Source: Lagopus muta (taxonomy: Eukaryota > Chordata > Aves > Galliformes > Phasianidae). From it: a stretch of 64,000 bases of DNA. Under the pieces are notes generated by a model. The model had not been told where the DNA came from, searched no databases, and saw nothing but the letters and a program-made list of their open reading frames with translations. Below are positions 12,553-25,644 of the stretch, piece after piece. The position numbers and the translations under genes were made by a program. The DNA lies in contig NC_064437.1 in assembly GCF_023343835.1 (NCBI RefSeq), positions 11,993,001 through 12,057,000 of the forward strand, given 5' to 3'. Each line of letters opens with the position of its first letter. The first letter of the stretch is position 1.

Positions 12553-15500
12553 GAAAAAAGTTATTCCCTTAAACAATTGTTACAGCAGTGTTTATTATTT
12601 TACTCTAGGAAGAAACTGTTCCCTATTGCTTGCTTAGGAAATACAGAATTTTTACAATTAAAGGACAGACAATATAAAATTTATTGATCATTATGCACAT
12701 AACAAGGCACTTAATTTTTAATCCCAGTATATATATAGAAAAAAACACAGGGAAATAAAGTGTAGTGGAAACAGATACAAAATGTATATGGGAGTACGTG
12801 CACAGTAGCATTTACCAAACATCAAAGCAGATTATATTATACATGCAAGTGCTGTTGATGGCAGATATGTCAGGTAAAGTTTATAAAACCTGTTTTCTTT
12901 CCAAATAAGTCTGAATTCTGGGATAGTGTCCCATGCAGCCAAACGTTAAACCATCTTGGGATGTGGCTGCAATCTAGCCCCTCAGGTGGTAAGGCTGGAG
13001 AAGGGCATTTCACATAAGAACCTTTTTTTCTAGAGCAATGGTTTTCCATATTTATTTCATAGTCCAGATTAGGATTACCAGCTGGCTGTCTGGGAAAGAA
13101 AATGAAGTACAAGAGGGAACCCATTCAAATTCAAGCAGTATAAAAGCATCAGCAAGCAAAGCCATCGAAGACATTGATTCTGGGTTTCCCCATATAGAGA
13201 TATGTTGTGATTATTTCACTCCAGTGCTTGAGATAAACATTGCTTCTTATCAATAATGGTTGCAGTATTTTTGTTAAAAGAAGCTAGGTACAGTTGCTCC
13301 TATGACAAAAAGAAAAAAACAATAAAGCAAACTAACAACTTTGAGATAATTGTGTAAAATATAGAACTAAGTATGAAAAAGCTCTGTCTCTCACACACAG
13401 AAATCCAAATGCATTCCAAACATGCACTGCAAACATAAACAAAAGATGTATTCTGATGACACAACCTGACAGCACTAATTGACCTCAATTTTAATGTGTG
13501 AGATAAAGTCTATTCAAACTGAAACAATTGTTTCTTTCTACAAGTGCAATTCCTTGAAAGGTACAATTTTGCCACTTGCTCTGACAGACTGGCCATACAG
13601 GATCATAAGAAAAATGTTGTATAATTGTAGATAAATCTCAAATGAATTCAGCACCCACCTCCACATAGGTGTTTAGAGTCAGCCATAGCTGCACCTGGCA
13701 ATGGACAACTGCCACTCAAGGAAAGGCACAATGCATCCTCACATCTGACAGATCTGAAATTCCTAACATGAAGAAAGCAATTATGGGCACAAATGGCCCA
13801 TGAGGAGCTGGTGGGCTCCTTGACCCAACGGCAGGCAGCACCTTCCTCCTAGCAAAGAACTGCACGAGAGCACTGAGGCCACACATCACCTTGACTTAAA
13901 GACTGTAGTATGACAGAACGATAAAGTGTTGAACACTCGCAAGCACAGGATATTGCAAAGCCAGACAATGCTTTTTGCCTGTTAATTACACTTGTCCTCA
14001 TGTGATGTCTCAAGGCTCCTTACATAACTATAAAGACGAGAGTCTTGGTGTGTTTCCAGTCATGACTGTGAAGAAAAAAATTTAATTGCCTTTCAATTGG
14101 CCATCAGTACAGAGGGTTCTGGCTTTAGCTAAGGTGTTCATTTATAAAAGATTCAACTGGAATAAACCATCTGACTGAAGTGTATAAGATTTCTTTTTTG
14201 TCTTTGTTAAGACAAAAAACCCTAACACATAACAGAACACTAGTAATTTGGAGTGTTTGAGCAAGGGGAAAATGTTGGATAGTGTAAAAAACCCACAAAA
14301 GCACAAGGTGTCTTACATTTTTCAGGTAAAAATTTCTTTGGAACTTCAGCAAAACACTTACAGCAAGTGATAAGTGAAACCAATCATTCCCATGGAAGAT
14401 TATCATGCTTCTATAGGATTTACTTTTATTTTAAAATATTTCAGAATGAACTATGCCTTTTCTGTATTTGTTAAGGAAGATATAATAATAACGTTTATTG
14501 TTCTTTACTAAAATCCCTTGGGTGGTTACAAAGCTGGCTGGAAAATGTATTTATTACATTTTGTTCAGCTTTCCCCACAAAGTCCAACAGCAGTTGTAGA
14601 GATGTTAAGATACAGCAACTCTGGCAAAGACATCCACTGAAGAAAACATTTCTTGATTTCACATAAATACACAAGAAAATGGCAAAGCTGAGACTATATT
14701 TCAGGAAATAGTAAGCTATTAGACCTCTATCCTATCCATTGGATAGAAAAATGCTCCACTGCTAACAGTATGCTTAAATGTGTAATATATTAATGTCAAT
14801 TTTTTTAAGCATACAAATAATATTGGCAAGTATGACTAAGCAGGGAAATTATTCCCTGAAAAAAATGTAGGCCCTGATGGGAAGTCAATGGCTTAGTCCA
14901 ATTACTTCAGTAAAATTTTTTTGTTCCTAAAACTTTGTGCAAAAATTTCAACAAAAAACTGAATTTCCTTCGTACAAATATACTGTACAACAGAGGCTCT
15001 AACACAAATGTCATAAAGATGCCACCTGACTAGAATGTCCTGTCTTCATTTTGCTACTTGGACCTTTAAACACAATTCCACTGCAGTCTTGCCATGTAAA
15101 TTTTAAAGTTGAATTTCAATTTTCCCCAGAGAAACAAAAACCTAACATTGTCATGACAGAATATCCTGAAGCCCAGTAGTACATGCCACTGAGTACCTGA
15201 GAATTCATAAAAAGCATGACCGTGGTTACCCCAGTAAATGAAGAAATATTTAATGCAGAATGATTTTCCTAACACATACTTTGTTTCAGAGAAAATGAAG
15301 AAGTTTTGTGTATGTGTTTTGCTCATTCCTCAGAATTGCTCCAATACCCTAATCAGCACTGATACATCACCTAATTTCCTTTTAAAAGAGTAAAGTAACA
15401 GCATTTTCATCAGTTATCCACATTTTCCCTTTTTTGTTAGTGCTTATAAACTCTGAACACCTGGGATTGCTAAAACTTCCCCTTGCTCCACTGAGGTGTT

Positions 15501-17699
15501 TATGAATGACTATCTTTTCTTCCTAATTATTGTTCTGGGGAAGAAAATGTGTACCTGGGGCCAAGATGGTGATTATTCATAGTACTCTCCAGTTAAACAG
15601 CTTCAGTGGTGCTGTTCCTTTGGGTAAAACTTTACAAGAGTGACTTCCAACTTTTCTCTTGAATAGAGTTTCCTTGTTTCCTCTAACCTTCTTTTGTCCA
15701 CGTTGTTTTTCCTGTTTATTAGCCACATTCTAATATAATAGCATATCTTCATAATTAAAGTTTTTGTTGCATGTTATAAAGTAAAGAAGTAATAAGTGTG
15801 CAACTATACAGAAAATCAATTCCTTGTATGTAATTTTTTTTTTTTTTTCTAGTTTAGAAAACATTAGGTTTAACATTGCTCTGGAAAGTTGTAATGGTGA
15901 ATATGGTTCACATTTTATACAACAGATATTTTTATTTATTCAACTGCTCTAATTGACTCAAAGCATTAATTAATGAAAATCATTTCCATTCCAGTTTACA
16001 AGCAATTCCTTAAAAGCAGCACTATAACATGCTTTAAAGAAATGTGTTTTTCATAGTTCAATTATTGTCACAGCAAATATCCAAACTACTGAATAAAGAC
16101 AATAAAATACCCTATAAGAAGTTAGAGGCCCCTGAACACTTTTGTTATACTGTACACACTGGAATCGGTGAAAGAGTTTTCAGATACTATAGTCTGGGAA
16201 AACATCTGGTTTGTTCTATTTTGAACAAAGAGGGACATTTTTATATTCCTACTTTTCCCCTTACTGGAGGGGAGCACTTATGCTGCTGCAGCTAAGATTG
16301 TGTCAGCACTTCCTTTATTAAATCCATTATGAGAACCAAAAGGGTGATTGGAGAGTTGTCAAATTTCTACAGGTGGTTGAGAGAGGCATGATAGGAGCAG
16401 CCCTGACCTTCTCACTGGTCCAGCTGTGCACATTAGCCCAGCTGAACTCCACAGACAACAGCAATTTCATCAGCACATCCATAAGCAAGACTCACCATTG
16501 CAATTAAAATATCCAGTTAACACTTGCTTCAGAGATCATTGAAGGAGCAGGATACATTAGTGTCAACAGGTAACTGGCCATGCTTAAGTGACTCCCTGAG
16601 TGAGATCACTTCCAAAGGAGAAATCAGGCAGTCACTGAGGAGTGTTTGGGAATGAGGGAAGCAGCTGTCAGCAGAACACGTGCTTGAGTCTTCCCTTTAC
16701 CAATGCCTTATCTGGTGTCCCTTTTCCTGCACCACTACCAGGGTAGCAGCAGGGCAGGACTTGGGGCCCAGCAGCCCCTATCTCCCCCAGCTATATTTGC
16801 ATTCCAACCTGCAGGCAAGGGACACTTAACTCCATTGCAAGTCTATGCTGTAGCCCGGCAATTACTGATACATGGTGCATAGCACACGCCAATGCCATTT
16901 GAAACTCTAAAAAGAAACTTTCCAATCCTGCCATACAGGAGAAAAAAGTTTCAGAAAACGCCAAGATTATTTCAATTTGAAGTGGCAAAAATAAATTTGG
17001 AGAAGTACTATTTCCTGTCGGTAAATCATATTGATTAGCTGTAACTTTTTACTGGAGAGCACCATTTGGAATAGACCCAGTACAGAGACTAGGAAGTGCA
17101 TCAGGAAAGCTTTGCATAGAAGTATTGTAAGAACATTATTGCCTAGTAGCAGCTTGCTCACACTATGTACATTCATACAAAAAAAAAAAAATAAACTTCA
17201 TTTATTTTCTGAAAGACTAAAGGAATCACAGGACAGAATAACATTACATACATGGCGCTCTATATTTGCGCTAAGCTAGGAATTTGGACCTAGTATTTCT
17301 CTCAGAGCCTGCAGTTTCTGCAGTTTCAATAAATAACTTCTTGTAACTAGAAAATCTATCTAGTGAAAGTTTCCCAGAAACATAGTTTTGGTGCTATGAG
17401 AAGAGTTCCTGACCAAATCTTAGTTTTGCAGTAAAATATTTTTATATCTGTACTATTATTTTCTCCCTTTCTTCCCCCTATATATAGCTGTTATATGCAC
17501 TGAAATGTTGAAGCATCACCACAGTTTTCTTCTTTGTGAAGAAGACTGAAAATTCCTGGCATACCAGGAAATCCATGAATCCTACCTTCAAACATTTAGG
17601 TACCTGATACAACAGATCTACGTCATCTTTGCTCTATTTGAAGAATGCTTTGAAACACCACCAACTCTTTCTGGATTTGATCCATTCTGCTCACAGAGA

Positions 17700-17984
17700 A
17701 ACAACATTGCTTCTGACAGGTTCCATAGGATGCACACAAAATAAGTTGAACTCACCCAACTGGTGAAGGGGCTCTACAGCTATACAGACCTCCTCAGAAA
17801 GCAGCTTCAGTCAAGAGAATCTATCCTTTCAGCAGCTGGCCCTTATATGAGCCTAGTGTGTGTAGCCCTTCTGGTCTCACTGGGAACAGGTGCAACCAAT
17901 TTGCCTGTGCTCTGTGGGCCAGACACACCCCTTCATCAGGTGCTCAACCACCAGTTCAAACCTTGAACTAACAGCTCTCCTACA
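17700..17984 (-). mobile_element. Decayed LTR, related to the LTR at 9612-9972
   Basis: By eye this aligns in order with the solo LTR at 9612-9972. Shared parts are an ACAAAATAAG/ACTCACCC part (ACAAAAAGAGAATAAG/GCTTACCC in the other copy), an AGCTGGCCCTTATATGAGCC promoter part (AGCTCTTAAATAGGTC), ACAGGTG...TTGCCTGTGCTC (ACAGGTGAATTGCCTTCACCTGTGCTC), and ATCAGGTGCTCAACC (CTCAGGTGATTAATC). The right end TCCTACA would match CCCATACA. The 12-bp stem has decayed and no target duplication was found, so this copy looks older. The left boundary is approximate. On the minus strand the TATA box reads CATATAAG. Confidence 0.6.
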
Positions 17985-19308
17985 GAGTCCTACTTCATAA
18001 GGTACTGCAAGGTGGCCAAACAGGAGTTACTGATCACTGCGGTCACAAAGCTTTTGTAGTTTGATGAGATCACTTCACTGCATTCCAGAAATGTTCATGT
18101 GTCTGTCCGTAATTCAAAGATTTTCCATTTATCCAAGAGGTGGGAATATCATGACGTACCTTTGTTACTACATAGATCAGAGACACAGCAACTTTCTATC
18201 CGGTGTAAAGTGACTTCCATGTAAATCCTGAGCTTGTTTTCACCTATCAGTGTTATCCTGGAGGAATAAATACATGTTGTGATTTATATTTTTCGTATAC
18301 TGGGTTTGTAGATATTCAGCACAATTTGATTTTACTAAAGGCACTGTAGTCTGAAGGAAGTTTTTGAGCTGATGAATCACTCCAAAATGCTATGATTTCT
18401 TTGTCTAGGTTCTGGAAGAGAAGTCACTATGGACTGATCTTGTAAGGTTAGGTTCTGAATGATAAGTCACCCACATTTATGAAATTGCTTGCAAATGATT
18501 AGTCTATTAATCTCCACATTTCTGTAGCTTGTAAGAAATCTATTTTCATACAGAGTTATTTTATTGCATTTATTCATCTTGATTTCTCCTGTGACTGAAG
18601 AATTCTTCCCCTAGCTGCTTTGCTCTTAATTTTAAGTAGGCAGGATGTGGATGTGTTACTTTTGTAGCATTAGCTATTTCTAGAACAAGAGAACCACTGA
18701 AAAAGACTGGGTGTGCCCAGGATATTTCCAAAGCTCTACTCTCACCATTTTTATCTGTTTTTCATGCTGCAGTTTTGTTTTTCTGTGTTTTGTTGTTGTT
18801 GTTTTTAAAAGTATTTGTCTTAGTAGAGTGGTTACACTGCGATTTTCACAAATGGGATTTTCCTTTCCTAATTACGTTGTACTCCATTTACAGCTGTTCC
18901 ACTAAAAATTAACTTCTAATGTTGTTTTCGTAGGCTTGACAATTCCCTCATCTTTCTGTTTCTCATGAAAAATGCAGAAATTCAGCTGCAGCTCTTTATA
19001 GTGTCCATTAAATTCTTTAAGAGATTCTTGTGAAGTCTTAGAAAGATAGTTAGTATTGAGATATGCTTGCCAAATCTTGGCTGAGTATTTAAAAAAGCAC
19101 TGACCTATTCATTATAAAATCTAATTTAGAAAGACATGGCACTTATGTCTTATTTAGAAAACTTACAACTCGAACAAAAAAGATCTTATTTAAACCTAGT
19201 ATTGTGCTTGTAAATAGTTTATGAATGAGAATTACAGAGAAGGAAGAAGTTGTTTAGAAAAACTACAAAATTCACTATGCTTTCACATAGAGTTTTGGTT
19301 TCACAATT

Positions 19309-19329
19309 AAAAAAAAAAAAAAAAAAAAA
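19309..19329. repeat. Poly(A) tract, 21 bases
   Basis: Uninterrupted A run. No retroposed body or duplicated flank was recognised. Confidence 0.9.
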
Positions 19330-19896
19330 GTGCAAAGTCATGCAATCCAGGAAGCTTCAACTAAGTAATTTATTTATGCAAATGGTGAATGCAGTAAGTT
19401 AATTAGAACAGCAATGGGCGTTTGCTAGAGATTTCAAGTTTGGCAGGCTAATCACTCTCTTCTGGCATGCTGCATGCCATTTGTCCCTTAGGCCTCCCAT
19501 AAAAATGAGTCAGAACTCCTCATAAAAATGACAGATTGCTTCAAAATCAGGAGCTATGTCCTGAATATGTTCTAAATAGGATTTGGTGTTTTGGAGGGAA
19601 TATAGCTGTAAGCAGATGCTGAGACCCAAGAGAGAGGACTAAAGCAGACAGAAAAAAAAGATGAAATGAATATATGTGAAACATCCGAAGAGCATTTTGG
19701 AGTAGGGAATGACTCTGGATTCATATCTCCCTATATATGCACATAAGATCAGACTCATACTTTTCAATATGACACTGAATTTGTTGATACCCTCACAAAA
19801 AGGCCAAGGTAAATGTTTAAATAACTAACTAGATAAAAGAAGATTAAAAAAAAGGAAAGAAAAAAAAAAGATGACACCATACCTTCATATACTTAC

Positions 19897-19946
19897 CTTG
19901 CATTTCATTGCTTCCCACTTGAGGAAGGAGATGATCCTAGATAAGG
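19897..19946 (-). other. Candidate exon, minus strand (50 nt)
   Basis: On the minus strand a pyrimidine-biased stretch ending TTATTTATCAG leads into 50 bases that end at CAAG|GTAAGTATATG, a near-perfect donor. One frame is open across the segment. Such pairs also arise by chance in AT-rich DNA, and no neighbouring minus-strand exon is tied to it. Confidence 0.15.
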
Positions 19947-20839
19947 CTGATAAATAAAGTAAATCTGTCTGGTACCTTCAACCACAGAAAACTAATACAT
20001 GTCTAAATGTATTTGAGCTTTCAGCTTTAAGGACTTATTACCAACACTATATATAAGATACAATTTTAGTTCATTTTTTTTACATGCAGTGAGAAGTCAG
20101 TTACATGTAGTAGGTGAGCTTTAATCCAGTGTCAGTCATTTTTTTTTCCTACAAATATCAGTTGTTCCTTATCATTATTATTTATGCACTGTCTCACTTG
20201 AATTTTAAAGATGCTGATGGTCCAGTTTCTTTTAATTCCATAGCTCTGTCATTGAATTATTATTTTTTTTTCCTAATTTGGTAAAATTGCTAGTTATGCT
20301 CTTGCCTTTATTAACTTATATTTTCATTTTTATTGGTTTCTGTTACACTTGAAAGGATGAAAGAAATTCCATTTAATTGCTCCATTTTGGAATGCACTGT
20401 TCTGGACTGAGAACACACACTTCACACTCTTCTCCCCATCATTCTGGCATCACTATCTGAAATAGCAAAATCATGGGTCAGAGATTTGGGACTACACCAC
20501 AGTTCACATTGCACAGTAGCTGGAAAGTCAGGTTACCCGTTATGCATGTGTGTGTGGCCAATTTAAAAATCATTAATTAATCCTGATGTCATGTGGCATA
20601 GAGTGGCAAAGGTACAGAACAGCCAGAATATTCTCCACAGATCTGTAAGGATGCTATAGTGAATTTACTGTTTTTACATTGAAAAATTCTTAACTTTAAT
20701 GAAAACTGTACAAATGATTTCTTTTCTAAAGTATATTTAGTATGTGTAACTACTCGGAAATAACTTCACAGAAATATATGCATGGGAGTGCAGTGATAGC
20801 CTTTAGTAATACTTACATAATTTTCTTTTTTACTTTCAG

Positions 20840-20872
20840 AAGAACCCTCACAATTAGATCTTTACAACACCG
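20840..20872 (+). other. Candidate micro-exon, plus strand (33 nt)
   Basis: The acceptor TTTTCTTTTTTACTTTCAG is strong, and the segment ends CACCG|GTAAAC. The length, 33 nt, is a multiple of three. Read in phase 2, it gives EPSQLDLYNTG, including the split codon at the donor. Neighbouring segments at 21738, 24647 and 25645 lie on the same strand. I do not recognise the peptide. Confidence 0.2.
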
Positions 20873-21737
20873 GTAAACACTTCTGATAGTGAACACTTCA
20901 GTTCTGATAATATTCAAATGTCTTTGTGAAGAGAAAGGCTGATTCTTTTAAAGAGAACTATTAAGCTTCTTCTCTCTGCTGAATTAGGCCTATTTCTTCA
21001 CTGTTTTTAGCCTTCAGGGTGGGCAATGCTTCCCTTCTTTCTCCAGCTTTTCAGTCTCAATCCATCTGTTAAATGAGAACAATATCAGCCATTGTTCTTC
21101 CTTCTTGCATTTTTTTCCATTAACACCGATTTAGTTTTAATGTCAGGAGATACTGAAGACTTTCTGTTTATTACTGGTGAAATGGCTAGTCATCTGTTCA
21201 TCCCGGGGGAAGAATCAGATCTCCAAGTGGAAGGAAAATATTACCCTTTAAAAGCAACTGATGACTGAAATTTTTGATGAAATGGCGTAACAGAAGTAAG
21301 GATAACACATTCAATAACTTTCCTGACAAATTTTGAAACTCCATAGAAATCTCCTAATCCCACCTACAGCTCCACTTTTAGAACTGCTACCTGTTCTTAA
21401 GTCACCTTTTCCTTTAACTTTGTGCTCTTGAGAAAACTGTGTGATAGTTTAAAAAAAAAAGAAAGAAAGAAGAGAAAATCCCTTACTAGCTTGCACTATG
21501 CACTCTTAGCTGACAGTGAATACCTGCACAGAGACTTTCTTCAGGAAGCATTCACTGCTGTGCAGCATCCCATTGGCAAACAACAGCAGAGCTGCAGTGC
21601 AGGTGATAGAAAAGGCAACTCGCAACTTTAAGGTTTGCTGATGAACATAAGTCTAAGAGCTTTGGATCCACAGAAGTGGCTGTGGCCAATATCTGTTTTG
21701 TGATTTTCCTTTTTTTTCATTATTTTTGACATTTCAG

Positions 21738-21854
21738 AGATGAACTATTGTTATATAGCACAAACCTATGGATGGCAGTGGACCAGGCAGATAAGAATTC
21801 ACTGAGATATGGAACACAGACTAAGAAAATGTGTGAAAAAATGAAATGACAAGG
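21738..21854 (+). other. Candidate exon, plus strand (117 nt)
   Basis: The acceptor is a long pyrimidine tract (TTTTTTTCATTATTTTTGAC then ATTTCAG). The segment ends ACAAGG|GTAAGT, a full consensus donor. One frame (from GAT at 21739) is open for 34 codons but meets TGA just before the donor, and the others stop too. As an internal exon it would therefore fit a non-coding RNA or untranslated exon better than a coding one. Confidence 0.25.
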
Positions 21855-23604
21855 GTAAGTTGATAGCTTGTTGTTATTGAGCTATGGTACCTAGTTAGGG
21901 AATTAGGTGATTGGAGACAGAGTAAAATAAAGTAGATGCTGAGAATACCTAGAGAGAAAAAGCTGAAATATTTAAATCTCACAAATCAGGGCTTAGAAGA
22001 GATAGATATGCCAATTTGGCTCTAACACAGGAGTGCTATAAGTAAAGTATGATATTTAGTTGATGAAATACTATATTTAACATGTTATATTGGGGCTTGT
22101 ATAAAACAAAATGTCAAAAGGAAGTCCACAAAAATACCAGATAAATTATAACAATGCATAATCAAATATGATCATACCCTAGGAAACAGAAGGAATAGGA
22201 AATAAAACTAGAAAACATTATGAAATAGAAAACAAAGTTCTTATTTGCAAACTTTGATATTAACCTCATTTAATTGGATTCAATTTCTGATAATGTTAAA
22301 GAATTTAATATGGATTATTCCCACTTACCCATTTCACATTGATCTTTTTTCCCCATCATCTGAAGAATTTAAAAGGTCATATCTTGGCAATTCTTTGGCA
22401 GCTCAAACAGAGTTTGTTACCTGTCTGTTAAAAACTTGAATGAGAAGACTATGTTTAGACTAGTACAATTTTCCCTTTCTCATATAATCAGTCTCTTGTA
22501 CAAGCCTCACTGGAAGAGGTGGTGATAGGGCCATCATTTCCCCTGCTTTTCCACCCTTTTCATCACACTCTTGATATTAGCAAAATCCCAGCTGTGCTCC
22601 AAAGCATTTATTTTCTTCTACAAGCACAGGTCTTACAATTAGAAATGACCCTGTAAAAAGGTTTCATCTGATGAGAAAAAAAAAGGCAAATTACAGTTCA
22701 AGTTATATCAATTGATTCTTAGGTATAATGAAATAAATTCAATCTAACTTCTATCAGGTTTCTCTAATAGCTTTGTTCTTCCCATCAGACTATCCACAAG
22801 GAATACGTCAGATCAAAATGCCATACTCTGAAACAGCCGTTTTCTAGTTTGTCAGACTCTGCACTTGCATTTGCAAATTAATTTCATTGGACATTCAGTC
22901 ATTATGTAATAATCTTATGAAATAAATGTCATTACAATGTGTTGTTGATAGATTGAGTTTCACTAGATTCTGTGATTTGAAATAGAATCTGATTTTTTTT
23001 TTTTCTTAAATGCAGAGTATCACATGGTACAGAAACTTAAATATGTACTTAAATAATCTTTTCAAGTGGTGTAAGAATTGCATTGATTTCCCTCCTGAAA
23101 AAAAAAAAAAAAAATCTATCATTAACTTTGGTATTTTAGAAAACAAGTCTCCTATGTCCATGTAATCCCTGAAAAGTCAGGAATTTGTTTTTCTGAAAAA
23201 AAGGTATAAAGAAATTGTACTTAAACTCCGTAAGATGATGTAATTAATTTATCCTACAGTTTGATTAACATGTATCTAAAACAAAGTAAGAATTGTTACA
23301 AGTGTCAGCAATTTGATTCTGAAAATCTCAGGTCTCACCTACAGACATTATGTATTTATTAGTTACATAAATACTGTTGCAGTTCCTTCTGCTGATGACT
23401 TGAAAAACAGGTGCTCTGGAATGTCAGATGAGCGTAAGACTTGCATCTATCAATTGAAAAATAAAATGATGAGGTTTCATATACTGAATTTTGGTTTGTC
23501 CATTCAATAAAGCAATATCTCAATTAAAAGAGAAACCAGTCCCTTCATACTAAGCTGTGAAAGAAATTACAAACAAACCCTTACAACTGTTTTCTGAAAC
23601 TTTT

Positions 23605-23641
23605 AAAATTAATAAAAAATTAATAAAAAATTAATAAAAAT
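23605..23641. repeat. 11-bp tandem repeat, about 3 copies
   Basis: The unit AAAAATTAATA repeats about three times in a row. It is a short AT-rich minisatellite with no coding role. Confidence 0.85.
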
Positions 23642-24342
23642 CTTTTGGAACTGAGATTCAGGTATTTCTTCTATGGTCTGTATGCTCTGGAAACATGAAA
23701 TCCTTCAGCAAGAACTCAGTTAACCTAGCTTATGAGGGTGATCTGGATAAATGCAGCATGCCTGGCTTCCTATTCTACATGGGTGATTGCATTTACATAT
23801 ACAAATATTTCCTGGAAAGCTTCTCAACCTTTTATTTATTTACAGCTAATGTTTGTTGTATATGTCCCTTTCCAAAATCTTTTCTGAGTGAAAAAGTACA
23901 GATTAATATTCTGCTGTATTAGCACAGCTGTGATCATTGGTAAGCCAAATATAGTATACATGTCCTATTTTTTACTATTAAAAAGAAAGATTAAATTCAT
24001 CAAACGTTTTTTCTCTACTATATACTTGGTGAAGCACTTCAACTCAAACAAGAGAATTTTTAAGTAACTATTTCTTTTACAAAGAGTGTAAGTCCTGTGA
24101 GAATAATGCTGAGTGCTAAGACGTGTTTTGCATGACAAATATCACAAACGGTTCAGGGATCTCTTAATGATGCAGTCATATTGTTGGTGTTGTCCATGGA
24201 GGGAAAGAAAATAATGGCAGTGTACTATTGTACTGATCCTTTTACAATGATGAAGATTGAATATATCAGTAAGTATAAGCAGTAATTCCTGAAAATGAGC
24301 ATTGTGCCTCCCTAGCTTCCTGAATATTTGCTGCTATAGGAT

Positions 24343-24468
24343 GGAGAAAAAATAGGAAAAGGAAAAGGGAAAAGGGAAGGGGAAGGGGAAGGGAGAGGAG
24401 AGGAGAGAGGGAGAGGGAGAGGGAAAAGGAAAAAGGAAAAGGAAAAAGTAAAAAAGGAAAAAGGAAAG
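24343..24468 (+). repeat. Polypurine (GGAAA/GGGA) tract with G-quadruplex pattern
   Basis: About 126 bases are purine apart from a T at 24353 and one at 24449. The centre has five G runs (24367-24369, 24374-24376, 24379-24382, 24385-24388, 24391-24393) separated by 2-4 A, which satisfies the G3+N1-7 quadruplex pattern. The tract could also form intramolecular triplex DNA. The complementary strand gives a spurious Phe/Leu/Pro/Ser frame. Confidence 0.9.
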
Positions 24469-24646
24469 CCAAACAATATTCTCTACAATGGAGATTAATT
24501 CTCTGTATTCAGCAAATAGAAAAGGTTACACCAGACAGAAGATTAGCACCATGTTGCCTGATTTGCCACCTTGGTTGCCATGTAAAATATTATGGAATTG
24601 CAGAGTATGCCACTGTATTGTCTTTTTAATTGTTCAATTATTTCAG

Positions 24647-24704
24647 AGCTTATCCTACAGACCTTAGCCAGCGACTTTGAGGACAATGGTTATTAGACCA
24701 TCAA
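24647..24704 (+). other. Candidate exon, plus strand (58 nt)
   Basis: The acceptor is TTCAATTATTTCAG, preceded by a T-rich stretch, and the donor is ATCAA|GTAAGTATC. All three frames contain stops, so it would be non-coding (lncRNA or UTR). Confidence rests only on the pair of splice signals and on similar candidates nearby on the same strand. Confidence 0.25.
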
Positions 24705-25644
24705 GTAAGTATCAAAACCTACCACTCATCACTTTTGCATATTACTAAAACCATGGTGTTCAGAAGAGAACAATGTCCACTTGTTAGAAGTTAATGCAGC
24801 TGACATTATGATAATTATCCTAATACATTCTCATCACTTTAATATTACCTTGCTAATTGCATTAAATGGATCTACAGAGATCAATATGAAAAGTTTAGTC
24901 TCCACTATGTAATAAACTCCATATAGTCTCCACTATGGTAATTTTTTATGAAGTGACTAGAAAGATTGATCAATATAAATTCATGGTTCATCTTGTCTAG
25001 AAGAGGGAATGTAGACTTACTGAGATCACTTAAAATTGTTTGTTTGTTTTTGTTGTTTGTATTTTGTAATACTGATAATTTGTTTGAAACAGAACTCTGA
25101 AGAATATTTTAAAGCAAATATACAAAAGTATGAACAAAAATTCCAAGAGATTATTCTAGAGCGCATAGCTTAGTTTCAAACATGTTTCCTTGCATCCAGA
25201 GCCTAAGAATTTTCAGTAGGACATGAGAAATTACAAAGTGATTTCTCCTTTATTCAAATAAATGCCTAAAATCCTTGCAATGTTTCTACTGTGCCTGTAA
25301 CGGAAATGGCAAATGGAAAAAAGAAAGACCTAAAGTACTTTACTTCTTTCTCATATCATTCATTCTCAGTCTAAGCAGAACATAACCCATTTCTCTCTTG
25401 AAATTGTAAATTCTTTTCCTAAAGCCTTCTCCTTTAAATCTAAAGGAGTTATAAGTAGTTGTTTCTTAATATAATTTGTGTTCTTAGTTATAAACAATAA
25501 TGCTTAATACTGAGGTATTTTTAAAATGTGATTTAAGAAACAATCCAAACTACAGTGACACAATTTATCACAACTTTACAAAGCACTCCAGTAGTTTGTT
25601 ATAAGGAGGGATTCTTTGTGCAATAGAATTTCTTCACTTTTTAG

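Larger units (their letters stand above)
10151..17699. other. AT-rich non-coding DNA
   Basis: No gene or confident transposon was recognised. It contains a pyrimidine-rich stretch at 10998-11100 and long A runs at 11546-11567 and 12525-12552. Two less AT-rich islands, about 13640-14080 and 16370-16880, have unknown origin. Open frames are short and unremarkable. Confidence 0.7.

Noticed and set aside
13899-14080. Possible third LTR (TGTAGTATG start, TATAAAG box)
   Set aside because: No TG...CA end pair with duplication, and no block-by-block match to the two LTRs; the repeated TAAAGAC word is probably chance.
17985-17989. GAGTC as target duplication of the second LTR
   Set aside because: No matching copy at a plausible left end; only a loosely similar phrase near 17575.
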